Positions 1-12,900 of a stretch of 64,000 bases of DNA are shown here, piece by piece. The position numbers and the translations under genes were made by a program. Under the pieces are notes generated by a model. The model ran no database searches. It had not been told where the DNA came from and was given only the letters and a program-made list of their open reading frames with translations. The stretch comes from Tomocerus qinae (lineage: Eukaryota; Arthropoda; Collembola; Entomobryomorpha; Tomoceridae): contig CM034547.1 of NCBI GenBank assembly GCA_020055645.1, forward strand, positions 35,408,909 through 35,472,908, given 5' to 3'. Positions within the stretch are counted from its first letter, which is position 1. The number at the start of each line of letters is the position of its first letter.

Positions 1-442
1 ATGCTAGAAATTTTGCAGTCTTAAGCAACGTTCTAAGACATGGACTTATTAATAGTAGAAAGAGTATTTTAGTTTGTATCATTTGTTGCAATACTTTCTT
101 ACTGGAGCATAGATACTACGTTCGTGACGACTCATGATGATTTTGATGCATTAGTCTCTTATGCGACTGAAGTGTGTTAACCAGAAAATAGATACCTTAT
201 GGGACAAAAGCAATGCAACCTATACCCAACAAATGTATTTGTCATGATAGTGAGTCAACAGGATGAGCTTATCATTCTGGTTTAAAAATGTTTGTGGCTG
301 CGATAAAGAAGAAATGAATTAAACAGATACTATTGACACAGTGGTTGTTAATAATTTTGCATTAATTATGTACCAGACAACACAAACGTAAGGTAAATTT
401 TGAGGAATTAAGTAGCGGAGCTGCTTTATAGGAATGCCTGAT

Positions 443-490
443 CTGTCTGTCTGTCTGTCTGTCCGTCCGTCCGTCCGTCCGTCTGTCTGT
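443..490. repeat. Tetranucleotide microsatellite (GTCT/GTCC)
   Basis: About a dozen GTCT and GTCC tetranucleotides run without interruption, changing from GTCT to GTCC and back. They are followed at once by AT-rich sequence beginning TTAGCACGATAACTCC. A short repeat followed by this kind of flank suggests the edge of a dispersed element rather than a free-standing microsatellite, but that is an inference. Confidence 0.85.
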
Positions 491-639
491 TAGCACGATA
501 ACTCCAGAACGGTTTGAGATAATCGATTCAAACTTTTTGAACGTAATCTAGGGATAAAAAGTAGGTTCGAGTTTGAAAATGGACTAAATTGGACACACCC
601 CCTGACCGGGGGACTCAATTTAACCATTTACAACTAACG

Positions 640-1815
640 CCTAAACTACAAATGGCATTCAAAATTTACCATCTGATGACGTAGAACGTCATCAGATGTT
701 CATTCGGGTTTATGCCCACAGTTCATTTTATGCGCATTGACATTGTACAACGTCACCCATCTTCAACCACATCAGATGTTTATTAGGGTTTGTTAGCCCA
801 CAGTTCATTTTATGCGCATTCAATATCATTGTATAACGTCACCCATCTTCAACCGCATCAAGTCATTGTATTAACTATTGTTTATTTCACGTGCATTACC
901 CTAATGTAATCATTTGCAACTGACGCCAAAACTAAAATTGACATTCCAAATTGTTTACAACGAGGACGTAGAACGTACCAGGTATTAACTATAATTTTAT
1001 TTGGCATTCGTGAACGTCATCAGATGTTCATTCGGGTTTATGCCCACAGTTCATTTTATGCACATTGACATTGTACAACGTCACCCATGACTCTGTCACC
1101 CATCTTTAACTGCATCAAGTCATTGTATTAACTATTGTTTATTTTACGTGCATTACTATAGTTTAACCATTTTCAACTGGCGCCAACCATTCTACGCTCA
1201 TTCAACATCATTGTATAACGTCACCCATCTTCACCCGCATCAAGTCATTGTATTAGCTATTATTTATTTCACGTGCATTACTCTAATGTAATCATTTGCA
1301 ACTGACGCCAAAACTAAAATTGACTTTCCAAATTGTTTACAACGAGGACGTAGAACGTACCAGGTATTAACTATAATTTTATTTGCCATTCGTACTCAAT
1401 TTAACATTTTACAGTTCCTTTTAAGTGCATTGTATAACGTCATTCATCTTCGAAGTAAAGGAGTACTTATTAACTATTGTTTATTTGCAGTTCATTACTC
1501 CATTTAACTATTTACAACAGACGTCTTAACTGAAACTGATAGCCTGATTTCAAATTCAAGGTGTTATTTCTCTTACCACGAGGACGTAGAACGTACCAGG
1601 TATTAACTATGATTTATTTGTCATTCATACTCAATTTAACATTTTACAAATGCCCAACAGTTCCTTTTAAATGCATTCAATCTTATTGTATAACATCATT
1701 TATCTTCGATGTAAAAGAGTACTTATTAACTATTGTTATTTTTGCAGTTCACTACTCCATTTAACTATTCACAACAGACGCCTAAACTGAAACTGATAGA
1801 CTGATTTCAAATTCA
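640..1815. repeat. Degenerate tandem array of about 240-bp units
   Basis: Several diverged copies of one unit lie head to tail. Recurring landmarks are CATCAGATGTTCATTCGGG (near 691 and 1019, variant near 772), ACGTCACCCATCTTCA (near 744, 836 and 1218), GCATCAAGTCATTGTATTAA (near 855 and 1112), and the block GACGTAGAACGTACCAGG (near 966, 1346 and 1580). Spacing between the last blocks is about 380 and 235 bp, so copies are partly deleted or expanded. The array runs directly into the endonuclease remnant that follows, which suggests both belong to one mobile element. Short open stretches inside the array are repeats, not genes. Confidence 0.8.
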
Positions 1816-1819
1816 AGGT

Positions 1820-2369
1820 GACATTATAGCATTTGTGGAGCCTCGCTTATTGTCTACTGACAACGTTTCGTTACCGAATTTCTTCTGCATCCACAGGTCA
1901 AATTGCCGAGGGTCAAGGAACTCAGAAGGAGCTTTTGTACTTGCAAAGTTAAATATACCAGTAGAACTAACCACTGTACGATTTTATAAAGAGAATTCCA
2001 ATCCTTACCACTGTTTGTTCGTTAGGTGGAAAATTTACGACGTAAATATTTTAATGGTGTACAAAACTCCCAAGTGTTCACGTACTTTATTTTACGAAAA
2101 ATTGACAGACATTTTAGAAACAATTACTGGAAATATTATTGTAGTCGGAGATATAAACATTAATCTTCGGGATGAAGAAAATCGGCAAATTTTGCAATTA
2201 TTCCAACGTCTACACTTAGAGTCCAACCTTAATACTACCTCTATGTCTGCCGATGGTGGAAGCCATATAGACTGTTTTTTTTTCTAACAGTAAATACCAC
2301 ATTGGCTACCATAAGCCTATTTGTGCTGTTTGGCAAAAAATATGTTTTAACACAATATACATAATATAA
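1820..2369 (+). pseudogene. Frameshifted endonuclease remnant of a Helentron-type transposon
   Basis: The frame from about 1820 to 2287 reads as the C-terminal half of an endonuclease/exonuclease/phosphatase domain. Visible landmarks are an entry segment like DIIAFVEPR, then a basic middle part, IIVVGDININL (catalytic-type Asp-x-Asn) and GGSHIDC. A run of T at about 2273-2283 shifts the frame. The next frame continues to a stop at 2367-2369 with SNSKYHIGYHKPICAVW, which resembles the closing part of the same domain (a His just before Lys-Pro-Ile). The N-terminal catalytic half, helicase and Rep parts are absent. The family match is from memory of Helentron-encoded endonucleases; a LINE-type endonuclease is the alternative. 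It is certainly non-functional as a single frame. Confidence 0.6.
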
Positions 2370-5300
2370 CATAATGCATTTTTGACCGAAACATTTAGTG
2401 AATTAAATAAAACCGTAGTTCATAGTTCAACAATGTTATATGTAATAATTATTTCACGTAAAACCAAGAAAAAATCTTATTTAGCCAAATCGCATTATAG
2501 GTACTGATTAGTATTAGTGATTATTCCATTGTTATTCTACTCTCCGCTACTTTTTTACATCCATTTGTACATGGTTTATTATTATTTTGAGCTTATTACT
2601 TTACTATATGTATTATATTTTTTTTGTATTTAATCAGTATTGTAATTTTCTGTGCTATACAAAATGCTTCTTGGGGATATCTTAACAATATACCTTTTAT
2701 GAACAAATAAAAATTGGTACACAGAATACAGATATAGTTCCTTAAAAATGAACTATACACAATAAATATTACGTATCTACAATACCAGATCCTCGTGCAC
2801 AACTTGTCTGATTGAAAAGATGCATTATGTGAGTTGTGTACAATGTGGTAAAACCTCTTTGCGACTTCTGTCCGATTGCCTCAATTAATTACTGGGTACC
2901 ATTAGGTATTTTCTACAAAAGACGAGCAACCACTTGACGATTTCCATTTCCATTCCACGTTTCTTTTCTATGATTTTGTTTGATGCATTCTTTTAGTTTC
3001 CCTTTAAAAAGGAAGCAAGTGTACTGTGACTTCTAATCTGTCTTTTTGGTTGGAAGATTGGCTCGGCTCGTCTTTGCTTTAACACGCTTTCTTTTGGTAG
3101 TGGTTTGGTCTTTTGCATTTATCTGCAGTTGGGATAAGTAGATGGGTAGCTCTGGTATAAAAGATTTCTGTCTTTCGCACAATTTCCGACCATCATCATT
3201 ATCATCATGAAGGAAGCTTGCTTGCTCGAATACATTTTCCCAGGATGTGCGCTAAGAATTGAATGAAAGGCAGAGGACTCAGATCTTTCCCATAACATAA
3301 CATCGCATTCGAAATCTCATCGATTTCGTTCTCTCCGAGTCGCTGAGTGGGAAAGTGCGAACCGTTACATCACATTACTCTACCTTATGTAGGAATCTGC
3401 CGTAGATTACTTTGTTCCTTTTCTGCTTTTACTGCCTATAAGAAGTTTACCTTTCTCCGATATTCTATCTACGTTGACAGTACCCGTGCTGTACGAATAG
3501 TAGGTAGTTTATTCCAAGTCTGATCCTTTCTGTAATATTCTGTAAAAGGTAAGATGCTTGCCGATAGGCCGGACACATTTTCCATCTCCTTCGCTTATCA
3601 TATTTATATAAATGTAGCCAACGGAGCCATTTATTCGTTTCGTTATCTAATATCTGACGCCAGATTGGTTTTCCAAGGGAAAACAGTGAGCAGGACAGCA
3701 ACGGAAAAGAACAAACTGACACAGTTCTACTATACAATTCCAAAAATAGATAAGCGAATCAAAGAAAATATTAGTAGTGATAGTCGGGAACGGGAAAATC
3801 TTTTATTGAAATCTATGTAGATCACTATGTAATGTTAAATTGAGCTTTTAGATTTGCATAGGATGTATTTTCGTTCACTAACTACTATACAACGTTAACA
3901 CACTTTCTTTATATATTCAACATATCTTAACCGATAAAATTGTATTCACCATAGAAAAGTATTTTCTGTGAAACTGTGTCGATAAAATAAAAGTCAAAAG
4001 CATACTTTTCAATAGGATGGAAAATAAAAGAAAAAATATACACAAAATAAACTTACAGAGGATACCGCAAAGAAAGGATGCCTCGATGTCAAACAAAAGG
4101 TAATATGTGCATATTCCATGTATATTATACAGTCCATGAAGTAGAAATCAGATTTGCATTTATTTCACAGTGATTTGCCACACGTAATTTGGAATTACAT
4201 GTGTATCTTCCATCTGTATGGAGAAGGAAATGAGAAAATGATTTTTGGTAGATGCAATTTTAAAGAAAATTGGTTCAATTCTAGGAAAAGTCTGCTGTGA
4301 GTGGAATGGGAGGATGATTGTGGAGTAAACTCAGCGAGAGAGACGAGACTATTACAATAATAAAAAGTAATAATTCTACTTTGAGAGCCAGTAAGCCAGG
4401 AAAGCACAATGGAAGCATCAAATTAGAGTGAGAAGCAGAGAGACGCGAGAGTAAAATATGTCCTTATCTTTAAGTTATTTTACCAACTGATATAGTCCTT
4501 GTAATTTTAAGTGAGAGAGAAATGATGCAGTGCATCGGATAGCAACGGACTCAGACTCTGAGAGAGAGAGAGCAGAGAGATATGGAGTTATAGAATAATA
4601 AGAAAGAGAAATCTTGGAGAGAAAGCACGCCTGTCTGGGCGTTTGTGCTTTCTTCGTGTGTCTTGCTCTCTACTGAAATCATTAGTGAGTGGAGCGAAGA
4701 AAGTGTGTGATTAGACGGAGATGAGACGATGTTTGATCTTGATGAGAGTTTCACTTAGCCGTCACACCTGTATGATTTATTGGCTAAACTTCCACTTCTC
4801 TCGTCTTCCTTTCTCCCTTCCACTTCCATCTTCCTCATTGTTAACTTCAAACTTAGTTCGTACTACAAAGTAACTCAGAATAATGCACTTCCTCTGCATC
4901 TTACTCATAGTCAACATATAGTAATCGCTTCATAGTAGATGTCGGAAGTTTAATTCTACTCTCTGTCCTACCCCCATTAAACACACTGGGGAAAGGTACC
5001 TTGCATATTCTACATGCATTATACATCTATATTATCTAGATGTAATTACAGTTTAGTGCCCCTAAAAGTCGCAACTGCATGTGAAAGGTATATTCCCAAG
5101 CCAAGTAATTTAGACAGCGTTATTAGGCAGCTACTCATCCTTCAGCGAAAGTAAATAATACCTTTTGTAGATTGTAGCTAAAAACAGCAAAACCATAACG
5201 AACATAGCAAGTACTTGTTAATACATATTAATCATCTTTCTATTGAAATTGGAAACGATGTTTAGATCCAAACATTTGTTTTGGAGTACGCCCAACTTTA

Positions 5301-6729
5301 AACAAGACAGCTAAACAAAATAGTCTACTAACTTGTGCATAAAAAATGTTGGTTAGGTGCATGGTGTGTAAATTAATAAGCTCGTACCTATAGGATATCA
5401 CGGCTGACTATGGTGTAACGATATCAGAAAAGAATTGTCACATGCATCCGACCACCAGCCCACAGAAAAGTTTAGAAAGCATAATAAAGACACACAATGT
5501 AGGTTTTATAATGCTGAGGTATTAAACAGGACAGTTGGGTATGTCAACACAGCACTATGTGATCGTGGTATGTTTTTGTAATCTGGTTCAATGGTTTTTG
5601 GTCAGATCATAGGTAGTTCCATCAAGTTTTGTCATATCAGATCACAGTGCATTACTTACATTACTCCTTACACGAACACAAGGACTGAGTGTCGCATTAA
5701 AGAGCAAGAACATCACAAGTCCATTTCCATTCAACGTGGTTTATACTCCATACGGCACTCTTACGTAATACGATTATGATGGATGGATTATAGGGGAACA
5801 AAGTTACTAGAGTTATCAAGACTGACACTCGGGGTATTGTGACATAGACATGACATGACGCTGCATGGGAAAGGAACCCAAACAAAGAAAAAGTAGTAGT
5901 ATTAAAGAGAAAGCATATCCTCATTCGTGCTTTCTCCTACCAATGTAGGTGCATAGAGTCCATAAAGTAGAAATATTGGGAGATTGACTTTGTAGATGGT
6001 TACAAGTAGTATGGAGAGAGTACTGGTTAAGTACCTAATTCTACTTATTTCAATAAATAAGCTCTACTAATACAATACCGTAAAAATATGATTTCATCGC
6101 TCTTTAACTTACTTATATTTTATTCCGTTCCCCTCCAAAGGCCAGTGATACTTTATTGTCTCAAAAAATGTGCTTAGTCAACTCATGTGGGGTTTGCCAG
6201 TGCAATGTGTAGGTACTGTCAAGTGAAAACTCCTACTTTGCAGACAGTCTGCCATATGTTATATGTCTAAGTGGATTTAGGCATTTTATAATGGGAAATA
6301 AGAAGGAGATTGACTGACTAGTTCTTCAAGTGATATTGATGCGTCATTTCCGTGGGAATAGCTATTGAGTTTTGTGTCGTTTCATGTCACGTTCTTTCCC
6401 AGAGGAAAAAAAGTGTTTTATTAGTGTGAAAGTATGGCTTACTGTGTGTATCTAGGATCCAGAGAATCCTAGTCTCCCGGAAGTATGTACATACTATTCA
6501 TATACTTAAGTTGCACATACCCATCTACTTAAGAGTTTGTTAGTTATATGATGAAGTTATAATGCCATGCTGTAGAAATGAAAGACTAGAGGTAAGTAAG
6601 TAGCTGTATAAATATAGCCGAAAGCAGTATAGTGATATAAAGTAAGAAAATGCAAGAGCGAGTAAATAAGTATTGGTTCCTTTCAGTAGAGACAATTTCG
6701 TGTGATTTTTCTCTTTTACTTTTTGTCAG
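2370..6729. other. Gene-poor sequence, probably a transglutaminase intron
   Basis: No convincing exon was found on either strand. I looked on the + strand for the transglutaminase active-site exon (a Gly-Gln-Cys-Trp motif) and did not see it. The longest open frames here (near 3465-3820 and 4195-4754) have low-complexity, non-protein-like translations. A GA run lies at 4559-4576. Because the first recognised transglutaminase exon starts mid-codon at 6730, this stretch is most simply part of a long intron. Confidence 0.5.
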
Positions 6730-6987
6730 TATGCCGTGCATTGGGGATTCCTGCCCGCGTTGTGTCTAATTTGGTGTCTGCTCATGATGCCAACTCGACA
6801 CTGACGATAGATCGATATTTTGATGAGAAAAACGAGGAGATTGAGAAAGACCCGAATAATCCTGACGGAAAAGACTCGATCTGGAATTTCCACGTTTGGA
6901 ATGATGTTTGGTTTGCTAGACCTGACCTGCCCAAGGGCTACGGCGGCTGGCAGGCCATCGATGCTACCCCTCAGGAAAAAAGTGACG
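6730..6987 (+). CDS. Transglutaminase exon with catalytic His and Asp
   Basis: The acceptor TTTTGTCAG ends at 6729 and the donor GTACGT starts at 6988. The exon enters with two bases of a split codon. It encodes [11 protein letters not shown], the SAHDAN segment, the catalytic histidine in NFHVWND, and the catalytic aspartate in [11 protein letters not shown]. This boundary, just after the active-site Cys region, matches the usual exon boundary in animal transglutaminase genes. Confidence 0.95.
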
Positions 6988-9900
6988 GTACGTAACTTTT
7001 CTCATTAGCTTTTTAATTGTCACTCCACTCCCAGATTCTTTCCCCTATTCTGCATTCATTTGTGTTGCTAAGAATTCCAGCAAGATAATATCTTTACTAC
7101 ATTCGAAATGAAGATGCAGAATTTTGTCTAATGTCAGGATGCCCCAAAGTTACCTACAGAATTTTTAGCAAGAACAATATTTGTCAAAGTGCCGAATTGT
7201 CGTAGATTATAGCTCATGCATGGATAGCTCACTTGTAGGCATTTAGATAAATGTTCCTTGTCCTCCTCCGCGTGTGTAAAGCTCTACCATTCATGTTACT
7301 TTGTGTGTGTAACTGCTGTTCGATCTGCCCTTCTCGTTGCCTCGGGCCAATTTATATCACACAGGATCACTGGTAGTACCCATAATATTACATTAAAGAA
7401 ACTGAAGATTCCTAACTGAAATAGAGTTTTTCAGAGAAAGCAACTGACATTATGCATTCTTATACCTTATCTTGACTTGGGTGCATTACTTTAGATTACA
7501 TTGCATTACATTATAAGCTGGGGTTGTTTAAGAAGAAAGTATACATATCTGTATTAGCTTTTGTTCTATTTGTATTCTAGTACGCAGAAGAACTATTAAA
7601 GGGAAAAGTCCACTGGAGTAAAATAATGTGAGAAAGTCACAAGTCATAGTTCCGACAGAATTCTTATTGTTCGACTATTTACAAAAGAATTCTTGGGCTT
7701 TGATAAATACATATAAGGTTTTTACTGTCTCCGCTAGTCACTATATATCAAGAGGAGACCACAACGTTTGTAGGCCAAGTCGCAGGAACTGTTTAGATAA
7801 GATCGAGCGAGGTAACCTTAGTATAAAAAACGTCAGGAACTTGGTATTTTGCTTGAACAAGGACAATGACTCTACTATCTATGTCCATTACAATATACAT
7901 ATGTAGAATGTATAGACCTGTTACAAAGCATTGAAACATTTACAAAATAGTCGAGTCGACTCTGCCTTTGAATACTTAAGTCAGTACTTTACAGTTTACA
8001 TGTTCAAAGTCTATGTGGGTGGATCATTCTTGCGTTTCTCGACATTCAATCCTATCTGATCCACTGTTCCAGAAAAATAAGAGTCGCCTTGTGAAACTAC
8101 AGCTGAACAAAAACGAACAATTCTAACAAATGCAATGATAGACCGTAGTGACACGACACACGAATATCATTCCCAATCCTTCCTATCATTCCAACGTATA
8201 CCATCAGAATTAGAATGCATGTCATGTCAAATACTATACCGTCTCCCTATCTTATCTACTTATCTTTCTACTTATGGTTAACAGTGCGTACTCTTCCTAT
8301 TCCTAAATATCTTTGGGAATTCGCATGCCAGCAATGTCAGCCAAAATTAAAATCAACTCGATTTTACTAAACGTGATTTTAGGTTACATTTTTTATTAAA
8401 TTATTATTATGCAATATAAAAACAAAGATTGTTAAATAAAAAAATATTGATTTGAGATTTAAAATGCCACTTATGGTCAAGAAATAAGAATTGTTAATTT
8501 CTGTTATACTATTTTAACAGGTTCTGTTAACAGTTTTCACGCAATTAATTATCACATGGTTAGAATTGACAATTTTTTACAATATGCCAAGAAGATTGAG
8601 AAAACCTGAGGGTTCGACACACTTTTTATGGGATATCAATGGATTATTGCATTTGGTAAACCGGGTATTTTACCTAGTTTTCAATTTTGTTGGCTCGCTT
8701 ACCCAGAAAGGAAGTCCTTGGTAAATGTTAGTAATTCGGGGAGGGAAGGGTAGTTGAAAACAAGTTATATCACCGTGTGTGTATAAGGGAGACACACAAC
8801 TTATATTCATTAGATAAGACATGTTTGCAAAAGTGAAGGGCTTAGATGTAATGCTTCTTTCTCCTTTTTGCAAACAAATTATATGTTTTTACTGAATTTC
8901 CTGCAGGAGTTTACCAATGTGGACCCGCATCAGTGGAAGCCGTGCGTAAAGGTCGAGTTGGCTATGCTTACGACGTCCCATTCGTCTTGGCCGAAGTGAA
9001 CGCGGATTTGGTTCGCTGGAGAAAAGACGAATCCACTGACTTTGGTTTCATCCGAATGGCAGCCGACAAATATCAGTAAGTCTTAAGCAAACCTAAGCCC
9101 AAACCATTTCAGATACCTACAAAGATAATCCTTTTTGGTTCAATTGCAAATATAGGCAACCATCATAGCATTAGTTTCCACTTTGTACCTGTCTACTAGG
9201 GAGACACTTCTTCCTCTCACTCCTTCCTATCTATCCAAATAAAAATGCACCGAGACATACAAAAATAAGGGTAAGTATTACATAACCTGCAGCCTCCATT
9301 CCACTTGAGCATAGTTTAGCTACCCGAATAAAACATTATTGTCACTGGCGAGACAGATAGAGGGATTTTATTTTTCCTGATGAAAATATGTGTGACAAGA
9401 GCAGAGAAAATCACCCTAGGGCACTTTGGATGCACTCTTTACGTTCAGATGCAGTAAATGCAGTTTACTCCTGAAAGCTAAACTATGTATCAATTGCTTT
9501 CTTGACCTAAATAAATAATACTGGAATTTGTGCACAGAACATCCATTTAGCAGAGCGCCATAAATGCTCACTTTGATCGAGGGGATTTTACACATAATAA
9601 CTATAAGAGTAAAGTAGGTTTTCATATTTTTTTCACTGCCAAACTTATTTACCTTTTCTTATCAAAAATGAATTCTCCATAGCCGTTACATAAACTATTT
9701 GCATCGGCAAAATACCATAGCACTTAATACCTGAGAAGTATAGGCTAGAAATAATTTTTGCTGCTACAAATGTTTTCTCACATATCATTATATCCTCCAC
9801 TCAAGTAATTAACTTCGTGCAACGTGTATGATAAAATGACTTCTGCTCTAATTTGTGAATTACAGGCTATAAAACATATGCGAGGCCTTTTTGGGCTTGT

Positions 9901-12900
9901 GTGTCCTTGTACAATGATAAAAAATTGGTATCAAATAAAATGTTTTACTACCAAGACAATCTGTAGTAAAAGATTCCGCATCTTCTACTTAAAGTCTGCA
10001 TGCATCAGAAGAATAATAAATGCAGCACAAGTTGCATGCTCTAGATCACAGTAATGAATGAGCTGATACTTAAAACATATTTGTGGTGGTTAAGTGCACT
10101 GCAGTTTGAAAGTGGAATTTATGAAATCCCTTGCTCTGTCTTAAATTCAACTCTCATTCTCCACTTTCGACGTTTTTATGGAGTAAAGGAAGAAAGCTTT
10201 TAGTCCTTTGTCATTTCTAGTTCTGCCCAATGTAGTTGGGTATTCAAAATAACAAAGTTAGTTGGTACCTACCTGGAGCTATAGAAAGTACATATCCTTA
10301 TGTACGAATATACAGTATCTGTAGATCGTGAAGAATGGATGCGAAGTACTCTAGATATGTTCCGGCATACGGAAAGACCTAAGATTACTCCAGATTTCTA
10401 TTTATCTGATCTGTGGTAACAAAATCTATTGTGTTCATATCTCTTTGTTTGTGTTGTCTTATGTTCGGTGTCTAAAAACATCATAAAATGCAATGTATCT
10501 GATAAGAAAGTTCCTAAATCAGTTTTCTTGATCTAATAAATACTTTTCTTATGCCACAGTTCTAGCAGGGAGTCACTCAAATCTCTTTACCTTTATTGTG
10601 TTTGTTGAAGAGTCTCTTATTGTGTTGTGGTACCTTGAATAAAAGATGCAGTAACAATAAGTACAGCTGAGAAAACAAAACTTTCTCTAGTTTAGTGTTC
10701 GAAATAGAAACGTGGTAATATCTAGATGCTGCGTTAGGCTAAACTTATAGACAATGTACTACAGTTACTAAATAACTGGGTTAAATTAACATGTGTAATA
10801 AATCTTGATCTCCATTTCTCTCAATAAATTAAGTTGTATAGGGGTTTTCGTTAATGCAGTTTAAGGCAGTATGGATACTTTCTGAAATCACAAATATATT
10901 GTTTTCTTGACACAAATTGCCTCATAAATGTCTGTCTCATTTATAAGTAGTAGTTCCTCGTAAATTCAATGCAGAAATGTAACACGCTGGAAGTATTTAG
11001 TGCTATCCAGTTTCCCATCCTATTTTTTGCATTTGACAAATGCAAAGTTTCTTTGTGGTGAAAGTTTCAATGAAATGCAGACTTCGGTGTTCGCTTACAT
11101 GAAAGTGGCGGTTTTATGTTTCATAAGGTGAAAGCCCAACTTTCATCTCAGAAAGGTACTTATCTAATATGGCGATGATTTTTCTATTTTCACCTCAGTC
11201 CCCATTGCCAATTCTTTTATACTTTCTCTCCTTTTTGGTAGATTCCCTTTTACTTTGGCTTTCTTTTCCTTTCAGTCCGTAAGTTTTTCCTTTCTTCTCC
11301 AACTTTCCTTTTTATCGGACTTCACCTTTACACAGAAAGAAGGTAGATAGTATACCTGACTGAATGCATTACTAGAACTGGATTGATGTCTGTTATTTGA
11401 GCTACATTCTAGCCGTATATTACTACAGATAGCTACAGACATCATACAACGTAACAAAGAAAAGATAGAATATAATGTATATCATATATATAATCGAACT
11501 ATTCTTATTGTACTTTTCTACGACAGTGTTGGACGAATGATTCTTACAAAGCAACCCAATTTCTACGATCCTACTGGAGACACAGATCGGATGGATATTA
11601 CTGAAGAATACAAACCCAAAGAAGGTAGCTAACTAAACAATTTAATCTTGGAGGACACTTTCTATTGCTACCCATGTGTGCTTTATCCTCTTACAATGAT
11701 TATGTAATACTCCAAAAGAGTAATCTTTACGTGGTCCTTACAATAATGTTTCTTTAGTTTTCCCTCGGGATGGTTCATATACCTTAGTCTTAAATAGTAA
11801 CTTGTGTATCTCCAGTCTACACACAAATTTTCGTATATTCATAACAGTCATATTATGATCACAAAGTCAATCATTTGTCATGCTATTAAAATGGTTGTTG
11901 CTAATTCTTGCCAAATTCTCACATTTACATTTGTCTCAATCTTAATGCGTTTGCTAAAAAGTGTTTCACAAGCTGCAACAAAATATTTGGTGGTATTTGG
12001 TATTTGGAACCAAATCTGATTTCTGTGGTGACCCCGGCGCCACAGCCATAAAATTTGAATATAAATAAAATTAGGGACTCCCTTCTTACTACTTTCACCT
12101 AATTTTATTTACTTTCACCTGGTTGTGGAACTAGAAAGTGAAATTAGTTTAAATTAATCTGATCAAATCGAAAATATACGTCAACTTTTGGCGGGCCGTT
12201 TTAATGATCTTACTTCAAATATTACAGGTGGGTCAAAAATCGTTTTAGATTGGTAAAAAAATGCTTGAAATGATACCTATTGTAAATTGGGTGAACTGTC
12301 AGAAAATAATATTATGCTAAGTAGAATGTTAATAGACATTCTAGACTAACGGGAAATATTTTTTCAGGTTCGAGGACGGAGCGACTGCAAATGGTAAATG
12401 CTGTGAGGGGTTCCACCAGTAGCTGCCCAGCGACATTTTTCGAGTTGAAATCGACGAAAGAGGAGGATGTAGAATTTGATTTGATTGATCTGGATAGAGT
12501 TCCTGTCGGAGATCCTTTCTCACTTGTGGTTACCATTGAGGTACATTCGGCTGAAATGATCATAACGGAAATACTCCTTTGAAATGGAAAATATTATAAC
12601 AATCATAAAAGACTCGTGGCAAACTGTTTACATTTGGTAGAGTAAAAGCATAAGTGCTAAAAGCAATACAGAGATTTATTCAGCTATTGTTAAAGGTATT
12701 CTTGGTACATTGAACACGAATGGCTGAATTGTTAGATGTTTATAAAGATTACTTTTAGTATAATTTTTTGTTGTTTAGATTTAAGTATATAGCACCATAT
12801 TATAGGAACTTCCAAAGACTCATTTGCTAATTGCTCTGTAGAACAAATCGGAGGAGAAGCGTAGCATCCAAGCTGACTTATCTGCCGAGAGTGTCTACTA

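Noticed and set aside
1561..1764. Open frame inside the repeat array
   Set aside because: It lies in a repeat unit and has no counterpart in the other copies.
5521..5560. GGACAGTTGGGTATG as a possible transglutaminase active-site exon
   Set aside because: It reads Gly-Gln-Leu-Gly-Met or is out of frame; the Cys codon is absent and flanks do not match.
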